From positions 1-64,000 of the forward strand of contig CAZXEH010000008.1 in NCBI GenBank assembly GCA_964639885.1: DNA of 64,000 bases, read 5' to 3'. Below, piece after piece: positions 8,419 through 17,392 of this stretch. Position 1 is the first letter of the stretch. Every line of letters begins with the position of its first letter. Source of the stretch: JAGNLA01 sp964639885 (GTDB lineage: Bacteria > Caldisericota > Caldisericia > JAAYUI01). The translations under genes were made by a program, and so were the position numbers. The notes beneath the pieces are model-generated. The model was not told the DNA's origin. It worked only from the letters and a program-made list of their open reading frames with translations, and did not search any database.

Positions 8419-9366
8419 CTAGATTAGATCAAGATAATCGGTCAGCCAGTCGGTTAATGCCGGGTCAACCGTCCAGCCCTCGATCGTCGGGTGTGGGAGA
8501 AGGCCGGACGGGGTCTTCACGTTTGGAACCAGATACATCTGGAACCTGTCTTTGTCGAGGGCAAAAACGAATTTGCCAATAAGGGTTTCCCACATAGGCG
8601 CAAGCGGTTCGCCGTTTTGCAGCGGGAAAAGCCTGTCTGTGACGTTGGCCAGACCTGCAAACCTGTACTCCAGATTTTTGTACTTCTCGCTCATCTTCAG
8701 TCCGGTGACCTCACCCCTCGAAGGGAGGCGGAACAGGGTTTTCCTCATGATTTCAAACTTTGGAGCAAGCTCTTCGAAGTCCTTTTTCAAACATTCCTGG
8801 GAGATGACGATGGCAAATGTGTCTTGCCGAATGGAGGTGTCTTGGAGGGGAGCGACGAACCACCAGACGAAATATGTGCCGTTGATTTCAACATTCTCAA
8901 CCTTTCTGACGTATGAAACTGATGCTGCCGTTGCTTCGCCAGATACAGTTGATTCCATTGTCGGGAATGGTGCAGTCCAGAGACCGCTTTTTTCCATCGT
9001 TCCAAAAGTAAACGCAGACTTGTTCTGCTTGATCACTTCCATGTCCAGGAAGTTCTCGGCATCGTTTTTGCCTGGGTTCTGCTTGAACTTTACCGAGAAT
9101 GTGGCGAAGTTGTCTTTGTACATGAAAACGAAATCACCCGATCTTTTGTAAAGATCCTCGTCCAGCTTGAAACCATCTGGCACATTGAGCATCAGGCTGA
9201 ACCAGTTCTTTTCCTGAGGGCTTTTTATGACAGTTATTGGATAAAACTTGCTTTCCTCGACCTTCACCTCAGGATTTTTAATATCCTTCACGTCGTCGGT
9301 TTTTTGTGTACTGCCACCGCACGAGGCCAGCAGGAGAATGGCTATTACAAAAGATAGTTTTTTCAT
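8419..9366 (-). CDS. Predicted lipoprotein, unknown function
   Basis: 315 aa. The signal peptide ends in a lipobox (LLASC, Cys at residue 16) followed by GGS, so the protein is expected to be lipid anchored. The mature part is a mixed alpha/beta protein with no family I recognise; conserved-looking segments are YPITVIKSP and the terminal DWLTDYLDL. The start codon ATG 9366 has no ribosome site. The promoter at 9374-9401 would place transcription initiation at or next to the ATG, suggesting a leaderless mRNA. It is divergent from purD. Confidence 0.8.
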   Translation of the reverse strand: MKKLSFVIAILLLASCGGSTQKTDDVKDIKNPEVKVEESKFYPITVIKSPQEKNWFSLMLNVPDGFKLDEDLYKRSGDFVFMYKDNFATFSVKFKQNPGKNDAENFLDMEVIKQNKSAFTFGTMEKSGLWTAPFPTMESTVSGEATAASVSYVRKVENVEINGTYFVWWFVAPLQDTSIRQDTFAIVISQECLKKDFEELAPKFEIMRKTLFRLPSRGEVTGLKMSEKYKNLEYRFAGLANVTDRLFPLQNGEPLAPMWETLIGKFVFALDKDRFQMYLVPNVKTPSGLLPHPTIEGWTVDPALTDWLTDYLDLI

Positions 9367-9373
9367 GGATTAG

Positions 9374-9401
9374 AATTTACCGGCTTGGCGGGAAATCTCA
9401 A
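9374..9401 (-). promoter_or_regulatory. Leaderless-type promoter for the lipoprotein gene
   Basis: On the minus strand TTGAGA (9396-9401) and TAAATT (9374-9379) are 16 bp apart. Only 7 nt separate the -10 from ATG 9366, so the predicted transcript would begin at the start codon. Confidence 0.45.
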
Positions 9402-9408
9402 GTCCAGC

Positions 9409-9436
9409 TTGAACAAACCCGTCATTTGCCTAAAAT
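9409..9436 (+). promoter_or_regulatory. Promoter for purDE
   Basis: TTGAAC (9409-9414), a 16-bp spacer and TAAAAT (9431-9436). A GGAGG at 9449-9453 then serves ATG 9458, so this transcript would have a short leader. No purine riboswitch is seen. Confidence 0.5.
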
Positions 9437-9457
9437 TGTAATAACAATGGAGGCTTC

Positions 9458-10750
9458 ATGGACTATCTTGTGATCGGCTCCGGTGGAAGGGAGCACGCGC
9501 TGGCGTGGGCGCTCTCAAAAACCGACAGGGTTTTCGTCTCACCCGGCAACCCAGGCATGACAGACGTTGCCATGCTTGCAAAAACCGGACAGGATTTTGA
9601 GTCGGTGGCTAATTTTGCAACGGCGCACAATATCAAGACAGTGGTTATTGGCCCGGAAGCGCCACTTGTTGCTGGCATGTCCGATTTCCTCCGCTCCAAA
9701 GGCTTGAACGTTTTTGGCCCGTCAAAGCAGGCAGCTCAACTTGAAGGTTCAAAAGCTTTTGCAAAAGATTTCATGGTTCGCCACAAAATCCCGACAGCCC
9801 AGTCGCAAACCTTCGACAACGCAAACGAAGCCATCAAATTCGTGAAATCCCACGATTTTCCGCTCGTTATAAAGGTCGACGGTCTTGCAGCCGGAAAAGG
9901 AGTGCATATCGTCGAGGACTTGCGTGAGGCTGAAATCGTCATAAACGCAATACTTTCAGAAAATACTTTTGGAGACGCCGGCAGAAACGTTGTTATTGAA
10001 GAATTTCTTGTTGGCCGTGAGTTATCAATGCTTGTTCTAACAGACGGGAAATCGTTTGTGCCACTGGTTCCGTCGCGTGACCACAAACAGCTTGAGGATG
10101 GAAACAAAGGCCCGATGACTGGCGGAATGGGCGCTTATGCGCCCGTCCCCGATCTCGACAGCTTCACTTATGATCGAATCATAAAAGAGATTGTCAGGCC
10201 GTCGGTTGAAGGCATTGGCAAAGACAGCTTCGATTACCGAGGCGTTTTGTATTGTGGACTGATGCTCACCAAATCAGGGCCAAAAGTGCTTGAGTACAAT
10301 TGCAGGTTCGGCGACCCGGAGGCAGAAGTTGTGATCCCGATGATAAAAACGCCGCTTTCAAGGATTGTCGATGCAGTTTCGGAAGGTGAGCTGAAGGATT
10401 TGAAGGTTGAGTACAATCCTGGGTTTGCTGCCTGTGTCGTACTTGCCTCTGAAGGATATCCTGTAAAGCCGAAAACCGGCAAGATCATTGAAGGTGTTGA
10501 GAAAGCCAGGGAAATGAGAAACGGAATCCTGTTTGCCTCCGGTGTTGCCTCGGAAAACGACAAACTGGTGACGTCTGGTGGCAGGGTTTTGACCTGTGTC
10601 GGAACGGCAAACACGCTCAGGATGGCGCTTGGCAGGGCTTATGCCATGACAAGGCTTGTCAACTTCCCAGGCTCACAGATGCGTGGAGATATTGGCGGGC
10701 GCTACGCCAGAGGCCGAACAACCATCATGGCTCTTCGTCGTGGAATTTGA
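9458..10750 (+). CDS. purD: Phosphoribosylamine-glycine ligase (GAR synthetase)
   Basis: 430 aa, the usual length. It catalyses the ATP-dependent joining of glycine to phosphoribosylamine in de novo purine synthesis, in the cytosol. Visible signatures are the N-terminal GSGGREHALAWAL, the ATP-grasp lysine segment KVDGLAAGKGV near residue 141, MTGGMGAYAPVP, and the metal-binding YNCRFGDPEAEVV near 285-297. A GGAGG ribosome site precedes the ATG. The C-terminal ~20 residues, after RGDIGG, extend past the normal family end and look unconserved. purE follows after 16 nt, so the two form a mini-operon. Confidence 0.96.
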   Translation: MDYLVIGSGGREHALAWALSKTDRVFVSPGNPGMTDVAMLAKTGQDFESVANFATAHNIKTVVIGPEAPLVAGMSDFLRSKGLNVFGPSKQAAQLEGSKAFAKDFMVRHKIPTAQSQTFDNANEAIKFVKSHDFPLVIKVDGLAAGKGVHIVEDLREAEIVINAILSENTFGDAGRNVVIEEFLVGRELSMLVLTDGKSFVPLVPSRDHKQLEDGNKGPMTGGMGAYAPVPDLDSFTYDRIIKEIVRPSVEGIGKDSFDYRGVLYCGLMLTKSGPKVLEYNCRFGDPEAEVVIPMIKTPLSRIVDAVSEGELKDLKVEYNPGFAACVVLASEGYPVKPKTGKIIEGVEKAREMRNGILFASGVASENDKLVTSGGRVLTCVGTANTLRMALGRAYAMTRLVNFPGSQMRGDIGGRYARGRTTIMALRRGI

Positions 10751-10766
10751 AACACTGGAGGAAAAA

Positions 10767-11246
10767 ATGGAAAACGTTCAAGTCGTCATAATGCTTGGCT
10801 CAAAGTCAGACCTTGAGGCCAGCCAGAAATCTGTCGAAATTTTTGAGGGTCTGGGCATAACCTCGGAGGTAGTCATCTCCTCAGCCCACAGAACCCCGGA
10901 CAGAACCGCTGAAATCGCCAAGCGCCTTGAGGCTCGCGGAGTGAAAGCTGTCATTTGCATGGCCGGTTACGCGGCACACCTCCCCGGAGTTGTTGCAGCC
11001 TACACAAAACTTCCGGTCATCGCCGTTCCTCTTGCCGGGTCACCTCTGAACGGACTCGACGCCCTTTATGCCCAGCAGATGCCGGCAGGTGTTCCGGTGG
11101 CGTGCATGACCATCGGCATGGCAGGAGCAACAAACGCTGCCCTGTTCTGCGCCAGAATGCTTGCCACAACCGACAGCGCCATAAACGAAAAACTCACGGC
11201 CTACATCGCCAACATGGCGAGAAAAGCCCTTGAAGCCAGCAGGTAA
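10767..11246 (+). CDS. purE: N5-carboxyaminoimidazole ribonucleotide mutase (PurE)
   Basis: 159 aa from ATG 10767, chosen because GGAGG lies 6 nt upstream and because PurE begins directly with the substrate-binding strand; the open frame to 10656 is only the alternate frame of purD's end. Motifs: GSKSD at residues 11-15, SSAHRTPD near 38-45 and AGYAAHLPGVVAAYT near 67-81. The AHRTP/AHLPG pattern is that of class I enzymes, which convert N5-CAIR to CAIR and work with PurK. No purK is in the window. Co-transcribed with purD. Confidence 0.95.
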   Translation: MENVQVVIMLGSKSDLEASQKSVEIFEGLGITSEVVISSAHRTPDRTAEIAKRLEARGVKAVICMAGYAAHLPGVVAAYTKLPVIAVPLAGSPLNGLDALYAQQMPAGVPVACMTIGMAGATNAALFCARMLATTDSAINEKLTAYIANMARKALEASR

Positions 11247-11330
11247 ACCCTGCCGTTAACCAAAATCACCCCTCCTTTGGTTGAACTTTTGTCAAGTGGG
11301 TGCTAGACTCTTGACAAATTTAAAAGGAGT

Positions 11331-12095
11331 TTGGAAAAAGTGCCGAAGTTTCAGATTGTTTCAGAGCTGCTGACCTACCCGATCGAGATTCTTGACGTAC
11401 CGCACCGTGTGATGGTCAGGCTCAAACAGCGTGACATAAGGACGCTTGAACAGCTCTCCCAGATGAGCGAGGAAGAGCTCCTTTCGATATACCATTTTGG
11501 CAAAAAGTCGCTTGAAGACATCAAAAGAAGGCTCGAGCTGATCAACGAGTGCGCAAGAAAAAAGGGCGGGCCGCCGTCCGAACTGCTCGAGTGCATGAGG
11601 CTCAGACTCTCCGGCACAAACGGCGTGATTGAGGAAATCGTAAACACAATCGCCGATTCTGAAGACGAAGCCAGATCGATCTCGTATTTCCTGAGCATGA
11701 TCCCGACCCGTTCGGCGTTTGTGCTTGTTGAACGCCTCGGACTCCGCAGAAAAGGTAGACGAACTTTGCAGGAACTGGCCGACATGATGAACCTAACCCG
11801 TGAAAGGGTGCGCCAGCTTCAAAACCGCTCGATGGAAGCCCTTCTCGACGCAATCCGTGACACCGACAGCCTCGACGCCTGGGACACGCTCCTTGCCGAA
11901 GCCACAGTCGAACAGCCACCGTCAGAGCAGGCTTTTCTTGAGTACATCACAAGGTCGGGCTTCATCGGAAAATCGACACCGGCAGGATTTGTCGTGGTCG
12001 CCACACACCTGATCAAGGGAACCGACATTCCGGTGCTGCTCAAGGCCTCACGCGACGGCAGACTCTACAGGTTCTGGGTGAGAAGGAAGAAGTAG
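11331..12095 (+). CDS. RNA polymerase alpha-CTD-like / sigma region-4-like regulator
   Basis: 254 aa, starting at TTG 11331 with AAAAGGAG immediately upstream. Residues about 17-70 resemble the helix-hairpin-helix C-terminal domain of RNA polymerase alpha (PIEILDVPHRVMVRLKQ…HFGKKSLEDIKRRL). Residues about 137-175 match sigma-70 region 4.2: the core LTRERVRQLQNRSMEALL parallels the usual VTRERIRQIE…L. The C-terminal 75 residues are of unknown type. This combination suggests a DNA-binding accessory factor for RNA polymerase, not a complete sigma factor: no region 2 is present. It stands alone downstream of purE, with its own weak promoter around TTGTCA 11288-11293. Confidence 0.75.
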   Translation: MEKVPKFQIVSELLTYPIEILDVPHRVMVRLKQRDIRTLEQLSQMSEEELLSIYHFGKKSLEDIKRRLELINECARKKGGPPSELLECMRLRLSGTNGVIEEIVNTIADSEDEARSISYFLSMIPTRSAFVLVERLGLRRKGRRTLQELADMMNLTRERVRQLQNRSMEALLDAIRDTDSLDAWDTLLAEATVEQPPSEQAFLEYITRSGFIGKSTPAGFVVVATHLIKGTDIPVLLKASRDGRLYRFWVRRKK

Positions 12096-12244
12096 TGTTT
12101 GTTTGAATTAGATTAAGTAAAGGTTAATGGTTATTATAAAATCAATATGAAACTGTCTTGAAATTGATCTTTAATAGATGTAATTACTATATGATAGTTT
12201 GATGCTATACAGGATTTATAGTTAGTATATGGATAAGGGGTAAA

Positions 12245-12544
12245 ATGAAAGGTGTTATCGAAATTACAACCATTGTAAAAGTTGAAAAAATAACCGATGG
12301 TTTTTTTGCTACTTGTTTGGATTTGCCAGAAATAATAGCCGAATTTGATTCTATTGATGAGATGATGCAGATTATGCCTGAATTGATAATTTCTGCTATT
12401 CAAGCGAGAATTAAGTATGATTTGGAATTGCCAAAAACATTTACTATCACCAGTTTGAAAAAAATATGTCAACCAGTTTCTAAAAACCAGTTTGTACCAA
12501 TTTCTCAAAATCAGTACAGAGGGGATATTTGTTTTCAAGCATAG
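12245..12544 (+). CDS. HicB-like antitoxin candidate
   Basis: 99 aa, ribosome site AAGGGG before ATG 12245. Residues 1-60 match the HicB partial RNase-H-like fold, with GFFATCLDLPEI and an acidic helix followed by ELIISAIQARI. The last 35 residues do not form an obvious DNA-binding domain. It is followed after 3 nt by a HicA-like gene, giving antitoxin-toxin order. Both are AT rich relative to the flanks, as expected for a mobile toxin-antitoxin module. The 12096-12244 spacer is AT rich and may hold a promoter (TTGAAA near 12161) but nothing firm. Confidence 0.6.
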   Translation: MKGVIEITTIVKVEKITDGFFATCLDLPEIIAEFDSIDEMMQIMPELIISAIQARIKYDLELPKTFTITSLKKICQPVSKNQFVPISQNQYRGDICFQA

Positions 12545-12547
12545 TAA

Positions 12548-12823
12548 ATGCCATCAAACATCCCAAAGTATATAAAGGATTTGATTGGTGTTTCGATTAA
12601 CGACCTTCAAAATGCTTTGATAAGGGATGGGTTTGAACATCAACCAGACAGGGGTGGTGCCAAAATGACTTATGTGCATCCACAAAGAAAAAGAATTGTT
12701 GTCCTTCATTACCACCCACACAAAGAGTTTAGGGATTTGAAGATATTAGCAATGATCATTGGTCAATGTGGATGGTTCGAGGATGATTTATATCGCCTCA
12801 AACTTCTAAAAAAGAAACATTGA
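12548..12823 (+). CDS. HicA-like toxin candidate with altered active site
   Basis: 91 aa. HicA mRNA interferases have a small dsRNA-binding-like fold with a catalytic GSH motif, followed by a hydrophobic strand and P-H-(P/G)-KE. Here the framework is present: DLQNALIRDGF, TYVHPQRKRIVVLHYHPHKEF and a final ILAMIIGQCGW helix. The expected GSH reads GAK, so the catalytic histidine is missing at its usual place; a His is found four residues later. Either the protein is inactive or it uses another residue. Adjacent upstream HicB-like gene supports the assignment. Confidence 0.6.
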   Translation: MPSNIPKYIKDLIGVSINDLQNALIRDGFEHQPDRGGAKMTYVHPQRKRIVVLHYHPHKEFRDLKILAMIIGQCGWFEDDLYRLKLLKKKH

Positions 12824-12894
12824 GTCATTTTTTATATTCATCTACATTCTATCTGTATAGATTAGAATAATTATGAGAGAATGATTATTATGAA

Positions 12895-14136
12895 CTATTT
12901 TCTTCTCTCATGCTTCGGCATGACAATCATATAAAACGTCGAGGCGATGAGGTATGTCAGCCCGGTGACCATGAAGCTGATCCAGTGCTTCCCGTCCTCA
13001 AGCAGCGAGCCGCCGATGCGGGTTCCGGTCGAGTTGCAGATGTTCCAGCCGACCGTGATGAACGATGAGACCGTTGAAAGCTCGGTTGGCTGGCAAGCGC
13101 CCATCCAGAAGCTGCTCCAGACTGGCCCGGTCATGTTCATCAGTGCATTTCTGATGGCAAAGCCGATTCCGGCCACAGCAAAGTTAGGCGCAAACAGCGT
13201 CAGCAGCAGGAAAGGTATCGAAAGGTACTGACAATAAACGACTGTCTTCAGATTTCCAATTTTCTTGGCAACGATCGGCGAGATGTACATGCCGAAGAAA
13301 TAGGGGAATTTCGCAATTGAGGACAGGGTTCCCCATTGGTCGGCGGTTGTGTGGTAGATTTTTTTGAAGTACAGGGCGAACAGCGGAACCGTGAAACCGG
13401 CGCCAAAGCCGATGAGCAGCTGGCCGACAAGGACTTTCCAGATGAATCCCCACGACTTGACGTTGCCGAAATATCTGACAAATATATTTGCACCGGGCGG
13501 GATTTGCCTTGGCAATGCCGGAACAGGCTTTAGTCTGAGGTAGAAGCTGACTGACACAATCGACAGCGCCATGGCGCACACCATTGCCGACCTGTAGGCC
13601 AGAATGCTGTCCACGTCGACGCTGAAAATCTGTGACGCAAGATATGTGAGCTTTCCGCCGATGAAGTTCCCGATGATGACGGCGCCGAGGTTGGCCATTG
13701 CAATCAAAGAGAGGACATTGACCCTTTTTTCAGGATCGGTGCTTTCCACAAGCAGTGGGCCTTCTGAGAGTCCGTGGGCGGAACCGGCGATGGTTGCAAC
13801 AACGGTTGCGGTCATGATCACCGGCGAGAGCGGGACAAAAACCTGGAGGACGAACATCGGGAACGAGACGAGCTGGGCGATGAAAATCGACCACTTCCTG
13901 CCGATCTTGTCCACAAGCAAGCCCATGGGAATCGAGACTATTCCACCAACAATGGTTCCAAGAGCTGCAAGGGAGGCAATGAAAATCGTGGTGAATCCTC
14001 TGGCAAGCAGGAAATATGTGAAGTTGGCCTCGTTAATACCGCCAGCCAGACCGGCGAAGAACGAACCGAACAGGATGTATCTTGTGTTGAAAGGCAGTGC
14101 CTCCAGAAACCGGAAGGGTTGGAACCGTCTGCTCAT
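12895..14136 (-). CDS. MFS family transporter
   Basis: About 413 aa from ATG 14136. The frame stays open further upstream, but that part overlaps the preceding gene and is not hydrophobic. Twelve hydrophobic segments are visible, and the loop between helices 2 and 3 has the MFS-like motif GLLVDKIGRKWS. The substrate cannot be told. It starts 7 nt after the stop of the 592-aa gene, so the two are almost certainly co-transcribed. A distant GAGG (about 13 nt upstream) is the only ribosome-site candidate, consistent with translational coupling. Confidence 0.85.
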   Translation of the reverse strand: MSRRFQPFRFLEALPFNTRYILFGSFFAGLAGGINEANFTYFLLARGFTTIFIASLAALGTIVGGIVSIPMGLLVDKIGRKWSIFIAQLVSFPMFVLQVFVPLSPVIMTATVVATIAGSAHGLSEGPLLVESTDPEKRVNVLSLIAMANLGAVIIGNFIGGKLTYLASQIFSVDVDSILAYRSAMVCAMALSIVSVSFYLRLKPVPALPRQIPPGANIFVRYFGNVKSWGFIWKVLVGQLLIGFGAGFTVPLFALYFKKIYHTTADQWGTLSSIAKFPYFFGMYISPIVAKKIGNLKTVVYCQYLSIPFLLLTLFAPNFAVAGIGFAIRNALMNMTGPVWSSFWMGACQPTELSTVSSFITVGWNICNSTGTRIGGSLLEDGKHWISFMVTGLTYLIASTFYMIVMPKHERRK

Positions 14137-14143
14137 GGGCGGA

Positions 14144-15922
14144 TCAGCATTCCTCAATCCTGGATTTTGCCAGCCTGCCCATCGCTTCCACGATCTCGCC
14201 GCCAAAACACAGCCAGAAGCTGAATGCGTATGGTCTGCGGTTGAGGTAGGACAGGTCGGCATTTTGGGCGTGACGCTTGAATACGCCAGCAACGATCAGC
14301 GATATTGCCTTCTCAACCTCGGCAAGCAGTTCTGGATGCTCGAATTTTTCTCTCTTTGTCCGCCTGATTTCAAGGAGGTTTTCACGCATTGCCATGAAAC
14401 CTTTGAGCTTCTGGTGAGCTTTCGCTGTCAACGGTTTTGAGATTCCTTCGATGTTGCCAAGGTTTGCAAGTCTTGCTGGCAATGGGTTTGGCATTGTGCC
14501 TTCGAGTTCGTGGAGGATGAATCGGGCGACGGTCACAAGCTGGGTTGGGTGGTAGTTGCAGGTTTCGAGGATGGTTTCCGATCTTTTGGCCGATTCTCGC
14601 CAGTTGCTTGCGAACCATTTGCTGGAAACGGTTTTGCCGTAGAAGCTGGCAAGGAAGTCTGGAAGTGTAATGGTTTGGTCGAAATCTCCCAGCCTGTTCA
14701 GGGCGTCCATACCGATTCTGATGATCTGGCCTGATGGAAAGTCGATCCCTTTGGCTTGAAGGCTCTTTGTTAGATGACCAACCATCGGTGTATATTTCGA
14801 ACCCTTTTCAGGCAACGCAATTTTGACCGGTGGCCTTGAAAGTTCGGTGATCAGAGGGCCGGCTTTGCCAATCAGCGTTATGCAGCACGGCATTTCACTG
14901 ACGATTTTCGCGAGGTTCGCAAACGAAACCGGTTTTGGGATGTCAAAAACCTTGCTCCTCTGGCCTCTGGTGAAAGAAAGCGTGATTTTGTCCTCGAAGA
15001 ATGAGGCTTTTGAGCGCCATCTAACCAGACCTTCATCGTCATCGCACTCAAGGAAGTATGGCAGCTCCATTGATCCGTTGGCAAGCTTCAGGCGTTTCAA
15101 TGGCAAGCGCGCTTTTGTCAGGGCTTCGTTGTAAGAGTCGGCGAATTCGACAGGGTTTTGAAGCAGTGTGGTCAAGGTTATGTTTGATATTTCAGTATTT
15201 GTTAGCTTGAAGATGTCGGAAGCTCTTGCAATGACCGGAGTCTTGACGGCAAAGCACTGGCTCCACAGGAAACCCCAGATGAACTGCTGGAGACAGGAGA
15301 TGGTTGCATCCGGATTTTCAGCGATAAAGGTTTTGGCTTTGGAGTGAAAGAGTTTTGCCCTCTCCATCACTTGTGGCCTTCTGTGCTTCTCAACGGTTTT
15401 CAGAGCGCCTCTAACGGCAAAAATGAACAGGCAGGCGTATGTTTTTATTAGTTCGGAGTCGAGGTGGTATGACGAGATTGAACGTTGTTCGTCGTTTGTA
15501 GGAACCAGACCGAAATAGTTTTCTGATTCCGAAAAGGCTCTGACAAGTCTGCCTTTTGACCATCTGATTCCTAATTCTTTTAGACTTTCGGCCAGCTCAA
15601 ACTTTTCGATGATCGAATCGTACTCTGGTGTGATGTGTTTGAAGTGAAAACCCCAGTGTTTGAACTGCTTTGGTTCGATTGGCAGCACATAAAACGGGCC
15701 AACTGATATGTCCTGATGTATCCAGATGATGCCCTTGTGTTTGTTGGTGTAGTCGGTCGTTATCTGGTAGGGTTTGTCGGTACGCACGGAAAAATCGGGA
15801 GTTCCGAGCTTTTCATCCTGGATGAAAAACCTTGTGTCATACCCGTTGACGGTCAGCCAATAATCGGTCGGAATGGCGTCCCATGCGAGATTTTGGTCAC
15901 CTTTAAAAACAACCTGGCTCAT
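14144..15922 (-). CDS. Large soluble protein of unknown family
   Basis: 592 aa, no signal peptide and no membrane segment. The first ~90 residues are rich in aromatic residues (Trp, Tyr, Phe) with many short strands. The middle (about 130-260) looks mostly helical. A central part (about 290-400) has PVSFANLAKIVSEMPCCITLIGKAG. The C-terminal 150 residues are helical and basic. I do not recognise the family. It is the first gene of a two-gene unit with the MFS transporter. No ribosome site precedes ATG 15922; TAAAAT lies 9 nt upstream, so the mRNA may be nearly leaderless. It diverges from the SurA-like gene. Confidence 0.75.
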   Translation of the reverse strand: MSQVVFKGDQNLAWDAIPTDYWLTVNGYDTRFFIQDEKLGTPDFSVRTDKPYQITTDYTNKHKGIIWIHQDISVGPFYVLPIEPKQFKHWGFHFKHITPEYDSIIEKFELAESLKELGIRWSKGRLVRAFSESENYFGLVPTNDEQRSISSYHLDSELIKTYACLFIFAVRGALKTVEKHRRPQVMERAKLFHSKAKTFIAENPDATISCLQQFIWGFLWSQCFAVKTPVIARASDIFKLTNTEISNITLTTLLQNPVEFADSYNEALTKARLPLKRLKLANGSMELPYFLECDDDEGLVRWRSKASFFEDKITLSFTRGQRSKVFDIPKPVSFANLAKIVSEMPCCITLIGKAGPLITELSRPPVKIALPEKGSKYTPMVGHLTKSLQAKGIDFPSGQIIRIGMDALNRLGDFDQTITLPDFLASFYGKTVSSKWFASNWRESAKRSETILETCNYHPTQLVTVARFILHELEGTMPNPLPARLANLGNIEGISKPLTAKAHQKLKGFMAMRENLLEIRRTKREKFEHPELLAEVEKAISLIVAGVFKRHAQNADLSYLNRRPYAFSFWLCFGGEIVEAMGRLAKSRIEEC

Positions 15923-16005
15923 TGAGATGCTATTTTACCTGAAAACCCCGCCCGATTCCCTAAAACCTCTTTAATGAAATCACGGATTGGATATAATTTG
16001 CAATT

Positions 16006-17285
16006 GTGAAGAAACTTACTGTAAGAAACATCGTTTTTGGCGTTTTGATCCTAGCACTTGTGGCTGGTATTACCTATGTCGTCATTGACTCAGTCAAAAA
16101 AGACAAGCCGACAGAAAAAAAGACAGGCAAGCTAGTACCGATTCTGACAGGGCCTGAAGGCGTGGTTGCCCGGGTAGGCAAAATCGACATCAAATCAAAA
16201 GAATATGCCGACATGATGGCTATAGCAAGGGTCGAATATCTGACCGGCCAGGGCAAGGATCTTGATGATCCAGTGAACATCGACCTGGCAAAAACTGTCA
16301 GGAAAGACATTCTGGACACGCTCATCGNNNNNNNNNNNNNNNNNNNNNNNNNNNNNNNNNNNNNNNNNNNNNNNNNNNNNNNNNNNNNNNNNNNNNNNNN
16401 NNNNNNNNNNNNNNNNNNNNNNNNNNNGTGAACATCGACCTGGCAAAAACTGTCAGGAAAGACATTCTGGACACGCTCATCGAGTATGCCGTATACCAAA
16501 ATTACGCCCTTGAGAAAGGCATCAAACTGACTGATGAAGAAATCAACAGCGCAATAAATGAGGAAATAGACAGTCAGATATCCATTGCCGGAAGCACGGA
16601 CAAGTTTGAAAAACAGCTTGCCAATGAAGGCAAGGGGGGTATTGCAAAACTTCGAGAGAATATGAAAAAAGATCCAGAATTCCTCAAGGAACTCTTGAAA
16701 AACAAGGTTAAGGAAGAACTCAGGGAAAATGTAAAAATCACCGAAGAGGATGCTGAAAAATTTTACGAATCCAAGCTGATTGGCATCTCGAAAATTGTGC
16801 TCTGGTATGACAAAACTATTGATGACCCAGAATTTGAAGCTGGTGGCAAGGAAACCATTGCCAAGCTGAGGGATCTGATTGGAACGAAAGGCACATTCGA
16901 AGATATTGCAACTCAGTTTTCAGAGGACACAGAGACAGCCAAGAATGGTGGTAAAATTCAGGACTTGTTCATAAAAGGAGCTCTCCCGCCAGAAATCGAC
17001 AATGTTGTGTGGAAGATGAAGGTTGGGGAGGTGAGCCAGCCAATCCAGACGAGTGATGCCTTCATACTGGTTAAACTCGATTTTGAAACCTATGTCTGGC
17101 AGTACTACTTCCCGGACACGGTGAACAAGACAAAGACCCCGTTCCAGAAAGTCAAAAACAAAGTAGCTGACCAGCTTTACACGGTCAGGATCATGGAAGT
17201 TGAGAACCAGTGGTACAACAACTACAAAAATTCTCTCGACACCAAGATTTATATAAAATATCAGAACCAAGACCAGTCGAAATAA
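16006..17285 (+). CDS. SurA/PpiC-like periplasmic peptidyl-prolyl isomerase (interrupted by an assembly gap)
   Basis: Read across the N gap, this is one gene. GTG 16006 begins a membrane-anchor or signal segment (VFGVLILALVAGITYVV), then a SurA-N-like helical domain. After the gap come the rest of that domain and a parvulin (rotamase) domain from about FYESKLIGISKIVL to GEVSQPIQTSDAFILVKL. Collapsing the duplicated 55 bp and the Ns gives an in-frame protein of about 374 aa, normal for this family. It should assist folding of secreted proteins, which are abundant here. TATAAT (15992-15997) lies 8 nt before GTG, with no ribosome site, suggesting a near-leaderless mRNA. Confidence 0.85.
16273..16482. 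other. Scaffolding gap of 100 N with a 55-bp duplicated flank
   Basis: Exactly 100 N fill 16328-16427. The 55 bases before the gap (16273-16327) are identical to the 55 bases after it (16428-16482), and both lie in the same reading frame. This is the signature of two contigs that actually overlap but were joined with a default-size gap. The true sequence is most likely 155 bp shorter here. Confidence 0.9.
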
Positions 17286-17300
17286 TCCAAACCAAAACAC

Positions 17301-17335
17301 AAGCCCTCCATACATTCGAGGAGGGCTTTTTCTTT
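17301..17335 (+). terminator. Intrinsic terminator after the SurA-like gene
   Basis: AAGCCCTCC (17301-17309) pairs with GGAGGGCTT (17320-17328) and is followed by a long T-rich run. It ends the foldase transcript. Confidence 0.85.
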
Positions 17336-17392
17336 TTTTGTTCCGATTGACAGCTCAATTATGGGGGTTATCCTGTTTTTCAGGAGGCAAAG

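Noticed and set aside
13604..14440. Long + strand frame antisense to the MFS and 592-aa genes
   Set aside because: Antisense shadow of well supported membrane protein coding sequence; composition is not protein-like.
16428..17285. Separate foldase gene starting after the N gap
   Set aside because: The apparent start is the duplicated 55-bp flank of an assembly gap; the reading frame continues from 16006.
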